Assembly: GCF_006337105.1 (NCBI RefSeq)
Contig: NZ_CP040871.1
Location: 2,808,501 to 2,872,500, forward strand
Length of the DNA stretch: 64,000 bases
Reading direction: 5' to 3'
From: Thermomonas aquatica
GTDB lineage: Bacteria; Pseudomonadota; Gammaproteobacteria; Xanthomonadales; Xanthomonadaceae
Part shown: piece by piece, positions 16,896-24,404 of the stretch
How the letters are laid out: the number at the start of each line of letters is the position of its first letter
How positions within the stretch are numbered: the first letter of the stretch is position 1
The notes under the pieces: model-generated
What the model was told of the DNA's origin: nothing
Database searches by the model: none
What the model saw: the letters and a program-made list of their open reading frames with translations, nothing else
Translations under genes and position numbers: made by a program

Positions 16896-17987
16896 TTACT
16901 TCAGCTGCGCCGCCCAGTACGCCTCGACCTGTTGCACCAGTTCCGCCGGCAGCGGCACGTAGTCCAGCGCCTGCGCCTGCGCGCTGCCGTTGCCATGCGA
17001 CCAGCGGAAGAATTCCAGCGCGGCCTTGGCGGCCACCGCGTCGCGCGGCTGCTTGCGCATCAGGATGAAATTGGTGGCGGCGATCGGCCACGCATCGGCG
17101 CCCGGCGCATTGGTGATCACCAGGTTGAAGTCCCGTGCGTTCTGCCAGTCGGCGCTGGCGGCGGCCGCGGCGAAGCTGGCCGCGCTTGGCTGTACCCACG
17201 CGCCGGATGCGTTCTGCATCGCCGCATGCGCCATCCTGTTCTGCAGCGCGTACGACAGCTCGACGTAGCCGATCGCGCCCTTCAGCTGCTTCACGTACGA
17301 GGCCACGCCCTCGTTGCCCTTGCCGCCGACGCTGGTGCCGGTCCAGTTCACGGTGGTGCCTTCGCCGACCTTGGCCTTCCAGTCGGCGCTGACCTTGGAC
17401 AGGTAGTTGGTGAAGTTGTAGGTGGTGCCGGAACCGTCGGAGCGGCGCACCACGCTGATCTTCTCCGCCGGCAGCGCCACGCCCGGGTTGGCGGCGACGA
17501 TGGCCGCGTCGTTCCACATCGCGACCTTGCCCAGGTAGATGTCGGCGAGCAGCGCGCCGGTGAGGCGCAGCTTGCCGGCTTCGATCCCGGGCAGGTTGAC
17601 CACCGGCACCACCCCGCCGATCACCGACGGGAACTGCACCAGGCTGTCCTTGGCCAGTTCTTCCGGTGCCAGCGGCTTGTCCGAGGAACCGAAGTCGACG
17701 GTGCCGGCCTTGATCTGGGCGATGCCGCCGCCGGAGCCGATCGACTGGTAATTGACCTTGTTGCCGGTGGCGGCCGCGTAGTCGGCCGACCACTTGGAGA
17801 TCAGCGGATACACGAAGCTGGCGCCAGCACCGGTGATCTCGGCGGCGACCTTGTCGCCGACCGGGGCCGAAGCCGTCGACGCGGCCTCGCCATTGGCGGC
17901 GGCCGGCGCGGATTCGTTCTTGCAGGCGGTCAGGCCGGCCAGCAGGCACAGGCTGAGGGCGGCGATGCGGGGCAGGGTGCGGTTCAT
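16896..17987 (-). CDS. pstS: PstS phosphate-binding lipoprotein (first paralogue)
   Basis: 363 residues from the ATG at 17987. The leader LSLCLLAGLTAC is a lipobox, so this copy is membrane anchored. The mature protein has the PstS motifs TGAGASFVYPLISKW, YQSIGSGGGIAQI, VDFGSSDKPL and RRSDGSGTTYNFTNYL, which contact phosphate. Around 60% of its blocks read like the second copy (18156-19175); the two arose by duplication. A PHO box lies 56-73 bp upstream of its start. It heads the pstCAB-phoU operon. Confidence 0.95.
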   Translation of the reverse strand: MNRTLPRIAALSLCLLAGLTACKNESAPAAANGEAASTASAPVGDKVAAEITGAGASFVYPLISKWSADYAAATGNKVNYQSIGSGGGIAQIKAGTVDFGSSDKPLAPEELAKDSLVQFPSVIGGVVPVVNLPGIEAGKLRLTGALLADIYLGKVAMWNDAAIVAANPGVALPAEKISVVRRSDGSGTTYNFTNYLSKVSADWKAKVGEGTTVNWTGTSVGGKGNEGVASYVKQLKGAIGYVELSYALQNRMAHAAMQNASGAWVQPSAASFAAAAASADWQNARDFNLVITNAPGADAWPIAATNFILMRKQPRDAVAAKAALEFFRWSHGNGSAQAQALDYVPLPAELVQQVEAYWAAQLK

Positions 17988-18042
17988 CGGGGGCTCGTCT
18001 TCTGGTCGCATTGTTCGGATGGCGACATGAAATGATGTTTTT

Positions 18043-18060
18043 GTGACATGTCGATGACAG
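18043..18060 (-). promoter_or_regulatory. PHO box upstream of the pstS-C-A-B-phoU operon
   Basis: Minus strand reads CTGTCATCGACATGTCAC: two 7-bp PhoB half-sites (CTGTCAT, ATGTCAC) at 11-bp spacing, close to the consensus CTGTCAT-N4-CTGTCAT. It implies phosphate-starvation control by PhoB. Confidence 0.8.
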
Positions 18061-18096
18061 CGCCCCGGCTTTCGTCACAACGCCGGGTTCAGGCGC

Positions 18097-18123
18097 AAAA
18101 AAAAGCGGGCCCGAAGGCCCGCT
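18097..18123 (-). terminator. intrinsic terminator after the second pstS
   Basis: On the minus strand, GCGGGCC-TTCG-GGCCCGC (18105-18122) is followed by eight T (18104-18097). A textbook hairpin plus U-tract 33 bp after the stop codon of the 18156-19175 gene, which separates it from the pst operon. Confidence 0.92.
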
Positions 18124-18155
18124 CGCGACGTACATCCCTGGTCGGGGGATTCGGA

Positions 18156-19175
18156 TCAGTACTTCATCTCGGTCGCCCAGTAGGCGTCGATCTGCTGCAC
18201 CAGCGCATCCGGCAGCGGCACGTAGTCCAGCGCCTTGGCCTGGGCGTCGCCGTTGGCGTACACCCACTTGAAGAAGTCCTTGGCGTTCCTGGCACCGGCG
18301 GCGTTCTTCGGGGTCTTGTACATCAGGATGAAATTGGTGGCGGTGATCGGCCAGCTGTTCTCGCCCGGCGCATTGGTCATCACCAGGTAGAAGTCCCTGG
18401 CGTTCTTCCAGTTGGCGTTGGCGGCGGCGGCGGAGAAGGTGTCGTCGCTCGGGTTGACGAAGTTGCCGGCGGCGTTCTTCATGCGGCTGTAGGTCAGCTT
18501 CTGCTGCAGCGCGTAGGACAGCTCGACGTAGCCGATCGAACCGTTGATCTGCTTGACGTAGGCGGTCACGCCCTCGTTGCCCTTGCCGCCGATGCCGACC
18601 GGCCATTTCACCGCGGTGCCTTCGCCGACCGTGGACTTCCACTGCGCGTTGACCTTCGACAGGTAGTTGACGAAGTTGAAGGTGGTGCCGGAGCCGTCCG
18701 AACGGTGGACCACGGTGATCTTCAGGTCGGGCAGCTTGAGGCCGCCGTTCAGCGCGACGATGCGCGGGTCGTTCCACTTCTCGACCTTGCCCAGGAAGAT
18801 GTCGGCCAGCAGCTCGCCGTCCAGCTTCATCGCGCCGGCGACCACGCCCGGCACCTTCAGCACCGGCACCACGCCGCCGATCACCGACGGGAACTGGGCC
18901 AGGCCGAACTTGTCCAGCTCTTCCGGCTTCAACGGGGCGTCGGACGAGCCGAAGTCGACGGTGCCGGCCTTGATCTGGGCGATGCCGCCGCCGGAGCCGA
19001 TCGACTGGTAGTTGACCTTCTTGCCGGTGGCCTTGGCGTAGTCGGACGACCACTTCGACATGACCGGGTACACGAACGACGCGCCAGCGCCGGTGACATC
19101 GGCGGCCATGGCGCCTGCGGCGAAGCTGGTCGCCAGCGCGAGGGCGGCGACGCGGAATTGGATGGACTTGAACAC
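18156..19175 (-). CDS. pstS: PstS phosphate-binding protein (second paralogue, soluble)
   Basis: 339 residues from GTG 19175, which is preceded by GGAG at 6-nt spacing; there is no better ATG. The signal peptide VAALALATSFAAGAMA-AD lacks a lipobox, so unlike its neighbour this is a soluble periplasmic protein. Motifs TGAGASFVYPVMSKW, YQSIGSGGGIAQ, DFGSSDAPL and HRSDGSGTTFNFVNYL bind phosphate. It has its own terminator and a tandem PHO-box array upstream, so it is a separate strongly inducible unit. Having one anchored and one free PstS suggests different affinities or roles, which is an inference. Confidence 0.95.
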   Translation of the reverse strand: MFKSIQFRVAALALATSFAAGAMAADVTGAGASFVYPVMSKWSSDYAKATGKKVNYQSIGSGGGIAQIKAGTVDFGSSDAPLKPEELDKFGLAQFPSVIGGVVPVLKVPGVVAGAMKLDGELLADIFLGKVEKWNDPRIVALNGGLKLPDLKITVVHRSDGSGTTFNFVNYLSKVNAQWKSTVGEGTAVKWPVGIGGKGNEGVTAYVKQINGSIGYVELSYALQQKLTYSRMKNAAGNFVNPSDDTFSAAAANANWKNARDFYLVMTNAPGENSWPITATNFILMYKTPKNAAGARNAKDFFKWVYANGDAQAKALDYVPLPDALVQQIDAYWATEMKY

Positions 19176-19239
19176 GCGATGCTCCAGAGGTTGTGCACGA
19201 AATTGGAAAGGCGGGCCGCTGCCCGGCTGCGTGCATTGC

Positions 19240-19290
19240 ATAACGGTTCGATGACAGCGCGATGGAGGTGCGATGACAGATCGATGACAG
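19240..19290 (-). promoter_or_regulatory. tandem PHO-box array upstream of the second pstS
   Basis: Five 11-bp-spaced units are visible on the minus strand, starting from 19290: CTGTCAT, CTGTCAT, CCTCCAT, CTGTCAT and CCGTTAT, the strict 11-bp phasing of PhoB half-sites. Three units match the consensus exactly. Two or more PhoB dimers could bind in tandem, predicting strong induction by phosphate starvation. Confidence 0.88.
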
Positions 19291-19309
19291 TGCCGGCCGC
19301 GCGCGAACG

Positions 19310-19336
19310 AAAAAGGGCGCGACTTGCGTCGCGCCC
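19310..19336 (-). terminator. intrinsic terminator after the phosphate porin gene
   Basis: On the minus strand GGGCGCGAC-GCAA-GTCGCGCCC (19315-19336) is followed by TTTTT (19314-19310), 26 bp past the porin stop codon. Confidence 0.9.
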
Positions 19337-19362
19337 CTCCGGGTCCGATGGCGGTGCGGCGC

Positions 19363-20589
19363 TTACCAGAAGAACTGCGCGCGGAACTCGACCACGCTCG
19401 GGTCGTCGTGGAGGATCGCCTTGGCCGTACTGTTGTACTTGCTGCTGGTGACCTTCACGTAGTTCGCCGCCAGCTTGAAGTTGGAGCGCAGGTACCAGTT
19501 CGCGCCCAGCGTCCACGCATCCATCTTGCCGCCCAGCACGCCGGTGACCACCGGGGTGGCGCCGCTGGTGTTCAGGCTGCCGTCGTTGAGGTCGATGGTG
19601 TCGTAGCGCAGGCCGACCTGCCACATGCCGGATTCCGGCTCGTTCGGCAGCGGGGTGGTCGGGGTGCCCGCCTTGTAGCCCCAGGTCTCGCCGGTCACGT
19701 TCCACAGCGCGCTGAGGTAGGCACCCTTGCCGGTGAAGTCGGAGAAGCTGCCGCCGCGACCGGTGGTGCTGCGCATGTACTCGCCCTGCAGCTTGAACGG
19801 TCCCTTGACCCACATGCCTTCCAGGCCGGTGGTGGCGACCTTGTCGGCCAGGGTCAGGTTGCCGGTATCGACCAGGCGCACGCCGGACAGGTCGGCGTTC
19901 GGGCGGGCGCGCCAGCGCTGGGTATCCTGCACGTTGTTGCCGACGGCGCCGAGTTCGGCGTCATAGCGGGCATACGACAGGCCGAGGTGCAGGAGGTTGC
20001 CGGTCTCGTTGATCGGCGCCCAGGTGCCGCGCAGGCCGAAGCCGTTGCCGGCGCCCAGGTTGCGGGTCAATTCGCGGCCGAACACGCTGCCGGTCACGCT
20101 CCAGTTGGCATCGCCCATGCCGTAGGCGACGCCGACGCGGCGGGCGACTGCCCAGGTATTGGTGATGGTGGCCTTGGAGATGAAATCGTTGTTCTTGGTC
20201 GAGCTCAGCTCTTCCAGGCTGTTGGGCTGCTTGAACTGGCCGAACTGGACGAAGTTGCTGCTGTTGCCGCCGATCTTGTACTTCAGGTTGGTATCCAGCC
20301 ACTTGTCGGCCTTGGCGTCGTAGCCGAGCACCCACTCGAAGTTGCCCGGGCCCTTGCCTTTCAGGACCAGCTCGGCGCGGCGCAGCTTGAAGTCGCCGTC
20401 CTTGCCGTCGGTGGCCGAGCCGTTGAGGTTGGCCAGGTCGCTGTGGAACCAGTTGGCGTCGGCCTGCAGCAGGCCCTCGAAGCTGACTTCGGAGCCGGCG
20501 ATCACGTCGATCGGCACTTCCGCGTGCGCGGCCGGGGCGGCGAGGGCGGCCAGCAAGGCCATGGACAGGGTGCGGCGGGAGAGTTTCAT
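19363..20589 (-). CDS. OprO/OprP-family phosphate-selective porin
   Basis: 408 residues with signal peptide LSMALLAALAAPAAHA. The mature protein alternates polar and aromatic residues as in a 16-strand porin and ends in EFRAQFFW, the C-terminal aromatic signal for barrel insertion. Blocks DFKLRRAELVLKGKGPGNFEWVLGYDAK and FVQFGQFKQPNSLEELSS are typical of OprO/OprP/PorP porins, which pass phosphate or pyrophosphate across the outer membrane. It lies beside two pstS genes. One PhoB half-site (TTGTCAC at 20675-20669, minus strand) is upstream, but no full PHO box. Confidence 0.9.
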   Translation of the reverse strand: MKLSRRTLSMALLAALAAPAAHAEVPIDVIAGSEVSFEGLLQADANWFHSDLANLNGSATDGKDGDFKLRRAELVLKGKGPGNFEWVLGYDAKADKWLDTNLKYKIGGNSSNFVQFGQFKQPNSLEELSSTKNNDFISKATITNTWAVARRVGVAYGMGDANWSVTGSVFGRELTRNLGAGNGFGLRGTWAPINETGNLLHLGLSYARYDAELGAVGNNVQDTQRWRARPNADLSGVRLVDTGNLTLADKVATTGLEGMWVKGPFKLQGEYMRSTTGRGGSFSDFTGKGAYLSALWNVTGETWGYKAGTPTTPLPNEPESGMWQVGLRYDTIDLNDGSLNTSGATPVVTGVLGGKMDAWTLGANWYLRSNFKLAANYVKVTSSKYNSTAKAILHDDPSVVEFRAQFFW

Positions 20590-20663
20590 GGGGTTGCCCT
20601 GGTGAGGTTGGGAAGCGGCACGCGGGGTGCCGATGGCGCGCAGCCTAGGGCGTGAATCTTTCG

Positions 20664-21395
20664 TTATTGTGACAAGGCTGTCTTTTTATCGACATGTGCG
20701 CGCCATGCGCTGTCGTCATCGATGGCGGCGGTCTTGCCGGGAAACTTGCACAGGTCCCGGATCGGGCAGTGCGGGCAGTCCGGCTTGCGTGCCTTGCAGG
20801 TGTAGCGTCCGTGCAGGATCAGCCAGTGATGGGCGTCCAGCCGGAATTCCTCCGGCACCAGCTTCACCAGCTTGTCTTCGACGGTGCGGACGGTCTTGCC
20901 CGGCGCCAGCCCGGTGCGGTTGGACACACGGAAGATATGGGTGTCGACGGCGATGGTCGGTTCGCCGAACGCGGTATTGAGGATCACGTTGGCGGTCTTG
21001 CGGCCGACCCCGGGCAGGGCTTCCAGTGCGGCGCGCGTGCGCGGCACTTCGCCCTCATGTTGCTCGAGCAGCAGCCGGCACATGGCGATCACGTTCACCG
21101 CCTTGGTGTTGAACAGGCCGATGGTGGCGATGTACGGCTTCAGCCCGTCCTCGCCCAGCGCGAGGATCGCCCGCGGCGTGTTCGCGACCGGGAACAGCTT
21201 GCGCATCGCCTTGTTCACGCCGACATCGGTGGCCTGCGCTGACAGGATCACCGCCACCAGCAATTCGAACGGACTGGTGTATTCCAGTTCGGTGGTCGGT
21301 TCCGGGTTGAGCTCGCGCAGGCGCGAGAACAGTTCGACGATCTGTCCGCGGGTCAGCTTGCTGCCGCGCACGGGACGTTCCGATGCCGGCTTCAT
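20664..21395 (-). CDS. nth: endonuclease III, base-excision repair
   Basis: 243 residues from the ATG at 21395. The helix-hairpin-helix LPGVGRKTANVIL carries the catalytic Lys, the Asp is in VDTHIFRVSNR, and a C-terminal [4Fe-4S] cluster is ligated by C-x6-C-x2-C-x5-C (CKARKPDCPHCPIRDLC). It removes oxidised pyrimidines and cleaves AP sites. It overlaps a small cysteine-containing gene upstream by 4 nt, giving an operon with that gene and the crotonase. A 15-residue tail after the cluster is slightly long. Confidence 0.96.
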   Translation of the reverse strand: MKPASERPVRGSKLTRGQIVELFSRLRELNPEPTTELEYTSPFELLVAVILSAQATDVGVNKAMRKLFPVANTPRAILALGEDGLKPYIATIGLFNTKAVNVIAMCRLLLEQHEGEVPRTRAALEALPGVGRKTANVILNTAFGEPTIAVDTHIFRVSNRTGLAPGKTVRTVEDKLVKLVPEEFRLDAHHWLILHGRYTCKARKPDCPHCPIRDLCKFPGKTAAIDDDSAWRAHVDKKTALSQ

Positions 21396-21763
21396 GGCGT
21401 GCGCGCGGCCGCTTTCGCCAGTGCGCGCGCCAGCACGTCGGCGGCGGCCGACGGCAATGCCGGCGCCTTGGCGGCTTGCGAGGATGCTGGCGCACGCGCC
21501 GCTTCGCGTTCGGCCTTGCGCCGTGCGAGCCTTGCGCCACGCGCGCGGTAACGGTCGCGCGCGGCGAGCGCGAGCCGTCGCTGGTCGCGCGCGGCGGCGA
21601 GGCGTGCGTTGCAACCGTCAGCGCAGGCCGGACAGCGATGTGCGTCGAGCAGGCCCTGCGTCATCGCCGCATCCAGGTCGTCCGCGGCCAACAGCGCCAG
21701 CAAGGCATGCGCGCCGGCGCCGTCGGCGGACGCGCAGGCGCAATGCGGGCAGGGCGCGGCCAT
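21392..21763 (-). CDS. small conserved-looking protein with Cys pairs, unknown function
   Basis: 123 residues, overlapping both neighbours by 4 nt (ATGA on each side), which strongly supports translation. The N-terminus has CPHCAC (Cys5, 8, 10), then DAHRCPACADGCNARL (Cys44, 47, 51), so two CxxC pairs could bind zinc. The second half is Arg/Ala-rich and predicted helical (RYRARGARLARRKAERE). No signal or membrane segment. I do not recognise a named family. The position before nth may only reflect operon packing, though a nucleic-acid role is possible. Confidence 0.7.
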   Translation of the reverse strand: MAAPCPHCACASADGAGAHALLALLAADDLDAAMTQGLLDAHRCPACADGCNARLAAARDQRRLALAARDRYRARGARLARRKAEREAARAPASSQAAKAPALPSAAADVLARALAKAAARTP

Positions 21764-22545
21764 CAGCGTCCGTGGAACGCCGGCTTGCGCTTTTCCAGGA
21801 ACGCCGAGGTGCCTTCGCGCATGTCCTGGGTGGAGAACACCAGGCCGAACTGCGCGGCTTCGTATTCCAGGCCTTCCTCGATCCCGCATTCGCCGCCGAT
21901 GTTGACGCAGTCGATCATGCCGCGCAGGGCCAGTGGCGCCGAGCCCGCGAGTTGCGCCGCAAGCTTCATGGTCTCGGCTTCCAGTTCCGCCGCCGGCACC
22001 ACGCGGTTGACGATGCCGAGCTGCAGCGCACGTTCGGCATTGATCGGCGCGCCGGTCAGGCACAGCTCCAGGGTGGCGGCGCGGCCGCACAGGCGCAGCA
22101 GGCGCTGGGTGCCGCCGAAACCCGGGATCAGGCCGAGGTTGATCTCCGGCTGGCCGAGCTTGGCGCTGTCGGCGGCGATGCGCAGGTGGCAGCACATCGC
22201 CAGTTCCAGCCCGCCGCCGAGGGCGAAGCCGTTGACCATCGCGATCACCGGCTTCGGCATCTTTTCGACACGGCGCATCATGCGCGTCCCGCGCAGGGAG
22301 AAATCGCGGCCCTGCACCGGGCTCAGCGCATTCATTTCGGCGATGTCGGCGCCGGCCACGAACGCCTTGGGCCCGCTGCCGGTCAGGACCACCACGCGGA
22401 CCGCATCGTCGACGGCGGCGTCGGCGAAGGCGGCGTCGAGCGCGTCCAGGGTCGCTGCGTTCAGCGCGTTGAGCTTGTCGGGGCGGTTGACGCGGATCGT
22501 GCGCACGCCGTCGGCGGTGGCGATCAGCAGCAGGGGGTTGGTCAT
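21763..22545 (-). CDS. enoyl-CoA hydratase/isomerase (crotonase)
   Basis: 260 residues of the crotonase fold. Oxyanion-hole segments are KAFVAGADI and NGFALGGGLELAMCCHLRIA. The catalytic Glu lies in LGQPEINLGLIPGFGGTQRL, and the standard C-terminal FSTQDMREGTSAFLEKRKP is complete. Both hydratase acidic residues appear to be present, so hydration of enoyl-CoA in fatty-acid beta-oxidation is the likely activity. First gene of a three-gene run with the small Cys protein and nth. Confidence 0.93.
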   Translation of the reverse strand: MTNPLLLIATADGVRTIRVNRPDKLNALNAATLDALDAAFADAAVDDAVRVVVLTGSGPKAFVAGADIAEMNALSPVQGRDFSLRGTRMMRRVEKMPKPVIAMVNGFALGGGLELAMCCHLRIAADSAKLGQPEINLGLIPGFGGTQRLLRLCGRAATLELCLTGAPINAERALQLGIVNRVVPAAELEAETMKLAAQLAGSAPLALRGMIDCVNIGGECGIEEGLEYEAAQFGLVFSTQDMREGTSAFLEKRKPAFHGR

Positions 22546-22768
22546 GCGGCCTCTGGGAGTCGTTTTTGCGTGAAGGGGGAGGGGTTGGAACTTTTCCCGG
22601 CTGGCGCGGGTCGGAGTAAGGCCTCAGTGGCGGTTAAGCCCTGCGGCCGCTATCCTAGCGTGTCCATCCGGGGCGGTTCGACCGGCGGCAAGTTAAGCAC
22701 CGCGCGGCCTGGCCGCGTCGGACCCAAGGGCGGCGAAGCCGCCCCAAATTTTGAGCGAGGTTGTGTTG

Positions 22769-23503
22769 ATGAAGTTGCGCGTGCTTGCTGCCAGCCTGGC
22801 GGCCCTGACCCTCACCGCCGGCATCGCCTCGGCGCAGACCAAGCCGGCCGCGCCGGCCCCGGCCAAGCCCGCTGCCGCTACGGCCGCCCCGGCGGCGTCC
22901 GGTGCGGTCGACAAGACCCATGCGAGCTACGCCTTCGGCTGGTCGCTGGGCCAGGAACTGGTCAACTCCGGCGAACCGATCGACATCGCCACCGTCGTGC
23001 GCGGCGTGCAGGACGCCTATGCCAAGAAGCAGCCGGCCTATACCGAGCAGCAGCTGGGCACGGCCTATTCCGGCTTCCAGCAGCGCGTGCAGAAGAAGAT
23101 GGAAGACGCGTTCAAGAAGGCGCTGGCCGACAACCAGGCGCAGTCCACGGACTTCGTCACCAAGTACAAGGCCCAGCAGGGCGTGGTGACCCTGCCGAGC
23201 GGCATCATGTACCGCATCGCCAAGCAGGGCACCGGCGCCAAGGTCACCGCCACCAGCCAGGTGCAGATCGCGCTGCGCAGCTTCCTCGCCGCGGTCGGCG
23301 TGCCGCTCAGCGGCGTGCAGACCCCGCCGGCGTTCAAGGTCTCCGATGCGCCGATCCCCGCGCTGAAGGAAACCCTGCCGCTGATGTCGCAGGGTGCGGT
23401 GTGGGAAGTGGTGGTGCCGCCGGGCAAGGGCGTGGGCGACCAGAACCAGCAGTTCGCGCAGCAGGCCGTCGCCATCCAGGTCGAGCTGGGCGCGGTCAAG
23501 TAA
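22769..23503 (+). CDS. FKBP-type protein with N-terminal dimerisation domain and degenerate catalytic domain
   Basis: 244 residues. Signal peptide (LAALTLTAGIASAQ), an Ala/Pro linker, then the FKBP_N helical dimerisation segment (ASYAFGWSLGQELVNSGEPIDI ... YAKKQPAYTEQQL, about 50-105). The C-terminal domain begins normally (GVVTLPSGIMYRIAKQGTGAKVTATSQVQI), but the usual VHYxG...FDSS block is replaced by ALRSFLAAVGVPLSG and the active-site Tyr, Asp and Trp are missing. A periplasmic chaperone without prolyl isomerase activity is likely. The upstream 223 bp hold TATCCT near 22651 as a possible -10 box and nothing coding. Confidence 0.82.
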   Translation: MKLRVLAASLAALTLTAGIASAQTKPAAPAPAKPAAATAAPAASGAVDKTHASYAFGWSLGQELVNSGEPIDIATVVRGVQDAYAKKQPAYTEQQLGTAYSGFQQRVQKKMEDAFKKALADNQAQSTDFVTKYKAQQGVVTLPSGIMYRIAKQGTGAKVTATSQVQIALRSFLAAVGVPLSGVQTPPAFKVSDAPIPALKETLPLMSQGAVWEVVVPPGKGVGDQNQQFAQQAVAIQVELGAVK

Positions 23504-23586
23504 TCGTTGCCCTGTCCGCAGGTGTTCCGCGATGCGCCGGTTATGCCGGCGCATCGCGTTTCCGGAAGCGATGCTACGGTAGCGAC

Positions 23587-23778
23587 ATGACTTACCAGTT
23601 CCGTGCCGTGCTGAGTCCCTGCATCGGCATCTGCAACATCGACGACGACGGCCTGTGCGCCGGCTGCCACCGCAGCGGCGACGAGATCGCCGCGTGGCCG
23701 ATGATGAACGACGATGTCCGCCTGCGCCTGATGGAAGACGTCCTGCCCCGGCGTGCGGCGCGGCGCGAGCCGGCCTGA
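23587..23778 (+). CDS. DUF1289-family small Cys-rich protein
   Basis: 63 residues beginning at the ATG at 23587. SPCIGICNIDDDGLCAGCHR with four Cys (C-x3-C-x7-C-x2-C) is the DUF1289 signature, followed by the usual EIAAWPMMND helix. Members are predicted iron-sulfur or zinc proteins; no function is established. Its stop overlaps the start of the Nudix gene (TGATG), so the two are translationally coupled. Confidence 0.87.
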   Translation: MTYQFRAVLSPCIGICNIDDDGLCAGCHRSGDEIAAWPMMNDDVRLRLMEDVLPRRAARREPA

Positions 23779-24404
23779 TGCCCCTGGCCGCGCTTGTCGA
23801 GTCGCTGCGGCTGGCGGTGCATCCGCTTGACCGGCCGCCGGCCGGCGAACCCTGGAACCTGCACGAACTGGACGGCCTGCTGTCGCCCGGCGAGCCCAGG
23901 GCTGCAGCCGTGCTGGTGGGCGTGATGGCCCATGCAGACGGTCCCAGCGTGCTGCTCACCCGCCGCCATGACGGCCTGCGCCACCACGCCGGGCAAGTGA
24001 GTTTCCCCGGCGGCCGGATCGAAAGCTTCGACCCGAGCCCCGCCGCGGCCGCCCTGCGCGAGGCGCGGGAGGAAGTCGGCCTGCAGGCCGCGCAGGCCAC
24101 GGCGCTGGGCTATCTCGATCCGATGCTCACCATCACCGGCTTCCGCGTGCTGCCGTTGCTGGCGTTGATCGAGCCCGATTTCGCGCCGCGACCGGATCCG
24201 GGCGAGGTCGCCGAGGTGTTCGAGGTGCCGCTGGATCTGCTGCTGGATCCTGCCAGGCTGGAGAAAATCGAGCTGCAATTCGGCGGACGGCCGCGCCACG
24301 TGCTCCAATACCGTTATGACCAGCAACGGATCTGGGGCGTGACCGCCTCGATCCTGTTCAACCTCCGCGAACGCCTCGCGCATGCAATCCCCGGGAGGAT
24401 CTGA
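23778..24404 (+). CDS. Nudix hydrolase, CoA pyrophosphatase (NudL) type
   Basis: 208 residues. The Nudix box region is FPGGRIESFDPSPAAAALREAREEVGL. It is preceded by LLTRRHDGLRHHAGQVS, the UPF0035 motif that marks CoA pyrophosphatases. The enzyme should cleave CoA or its oxidised forms to 3',5'-ADP and phosphopantetheine. The C-terminus VTASILFNLRERLA is normal for the family. It overlaps DUF1289 at its start and the sulfurtransferase at its end. Confidence 0.9.
   Translation: MPLAALVESLRLAVHPLDRPPAGEPWNLHELDGLLSPGEPRAAAVLVGVMAHADGPSVLLTRRHDGLRHHAGQVSFPGGRIESFDPSPAAAALREAREEVGLQAAQATALGYLDPMLTITGFRVLPLLALIEPDFAPRPDPGEVAEVFEVPLDLLLDPARLEKIELQFGGRPRHVLQYRYDQQRIWGVTASILFNLRERLAHAIPGRI

Noticed and set aside
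20669..20675. PHO box for the phosphate porin
   Set aside because: Only one good half-site (TTGTCAC) is seen, and the 11-bp-spaced partner is poor, so it is not listed as a regulatory site.
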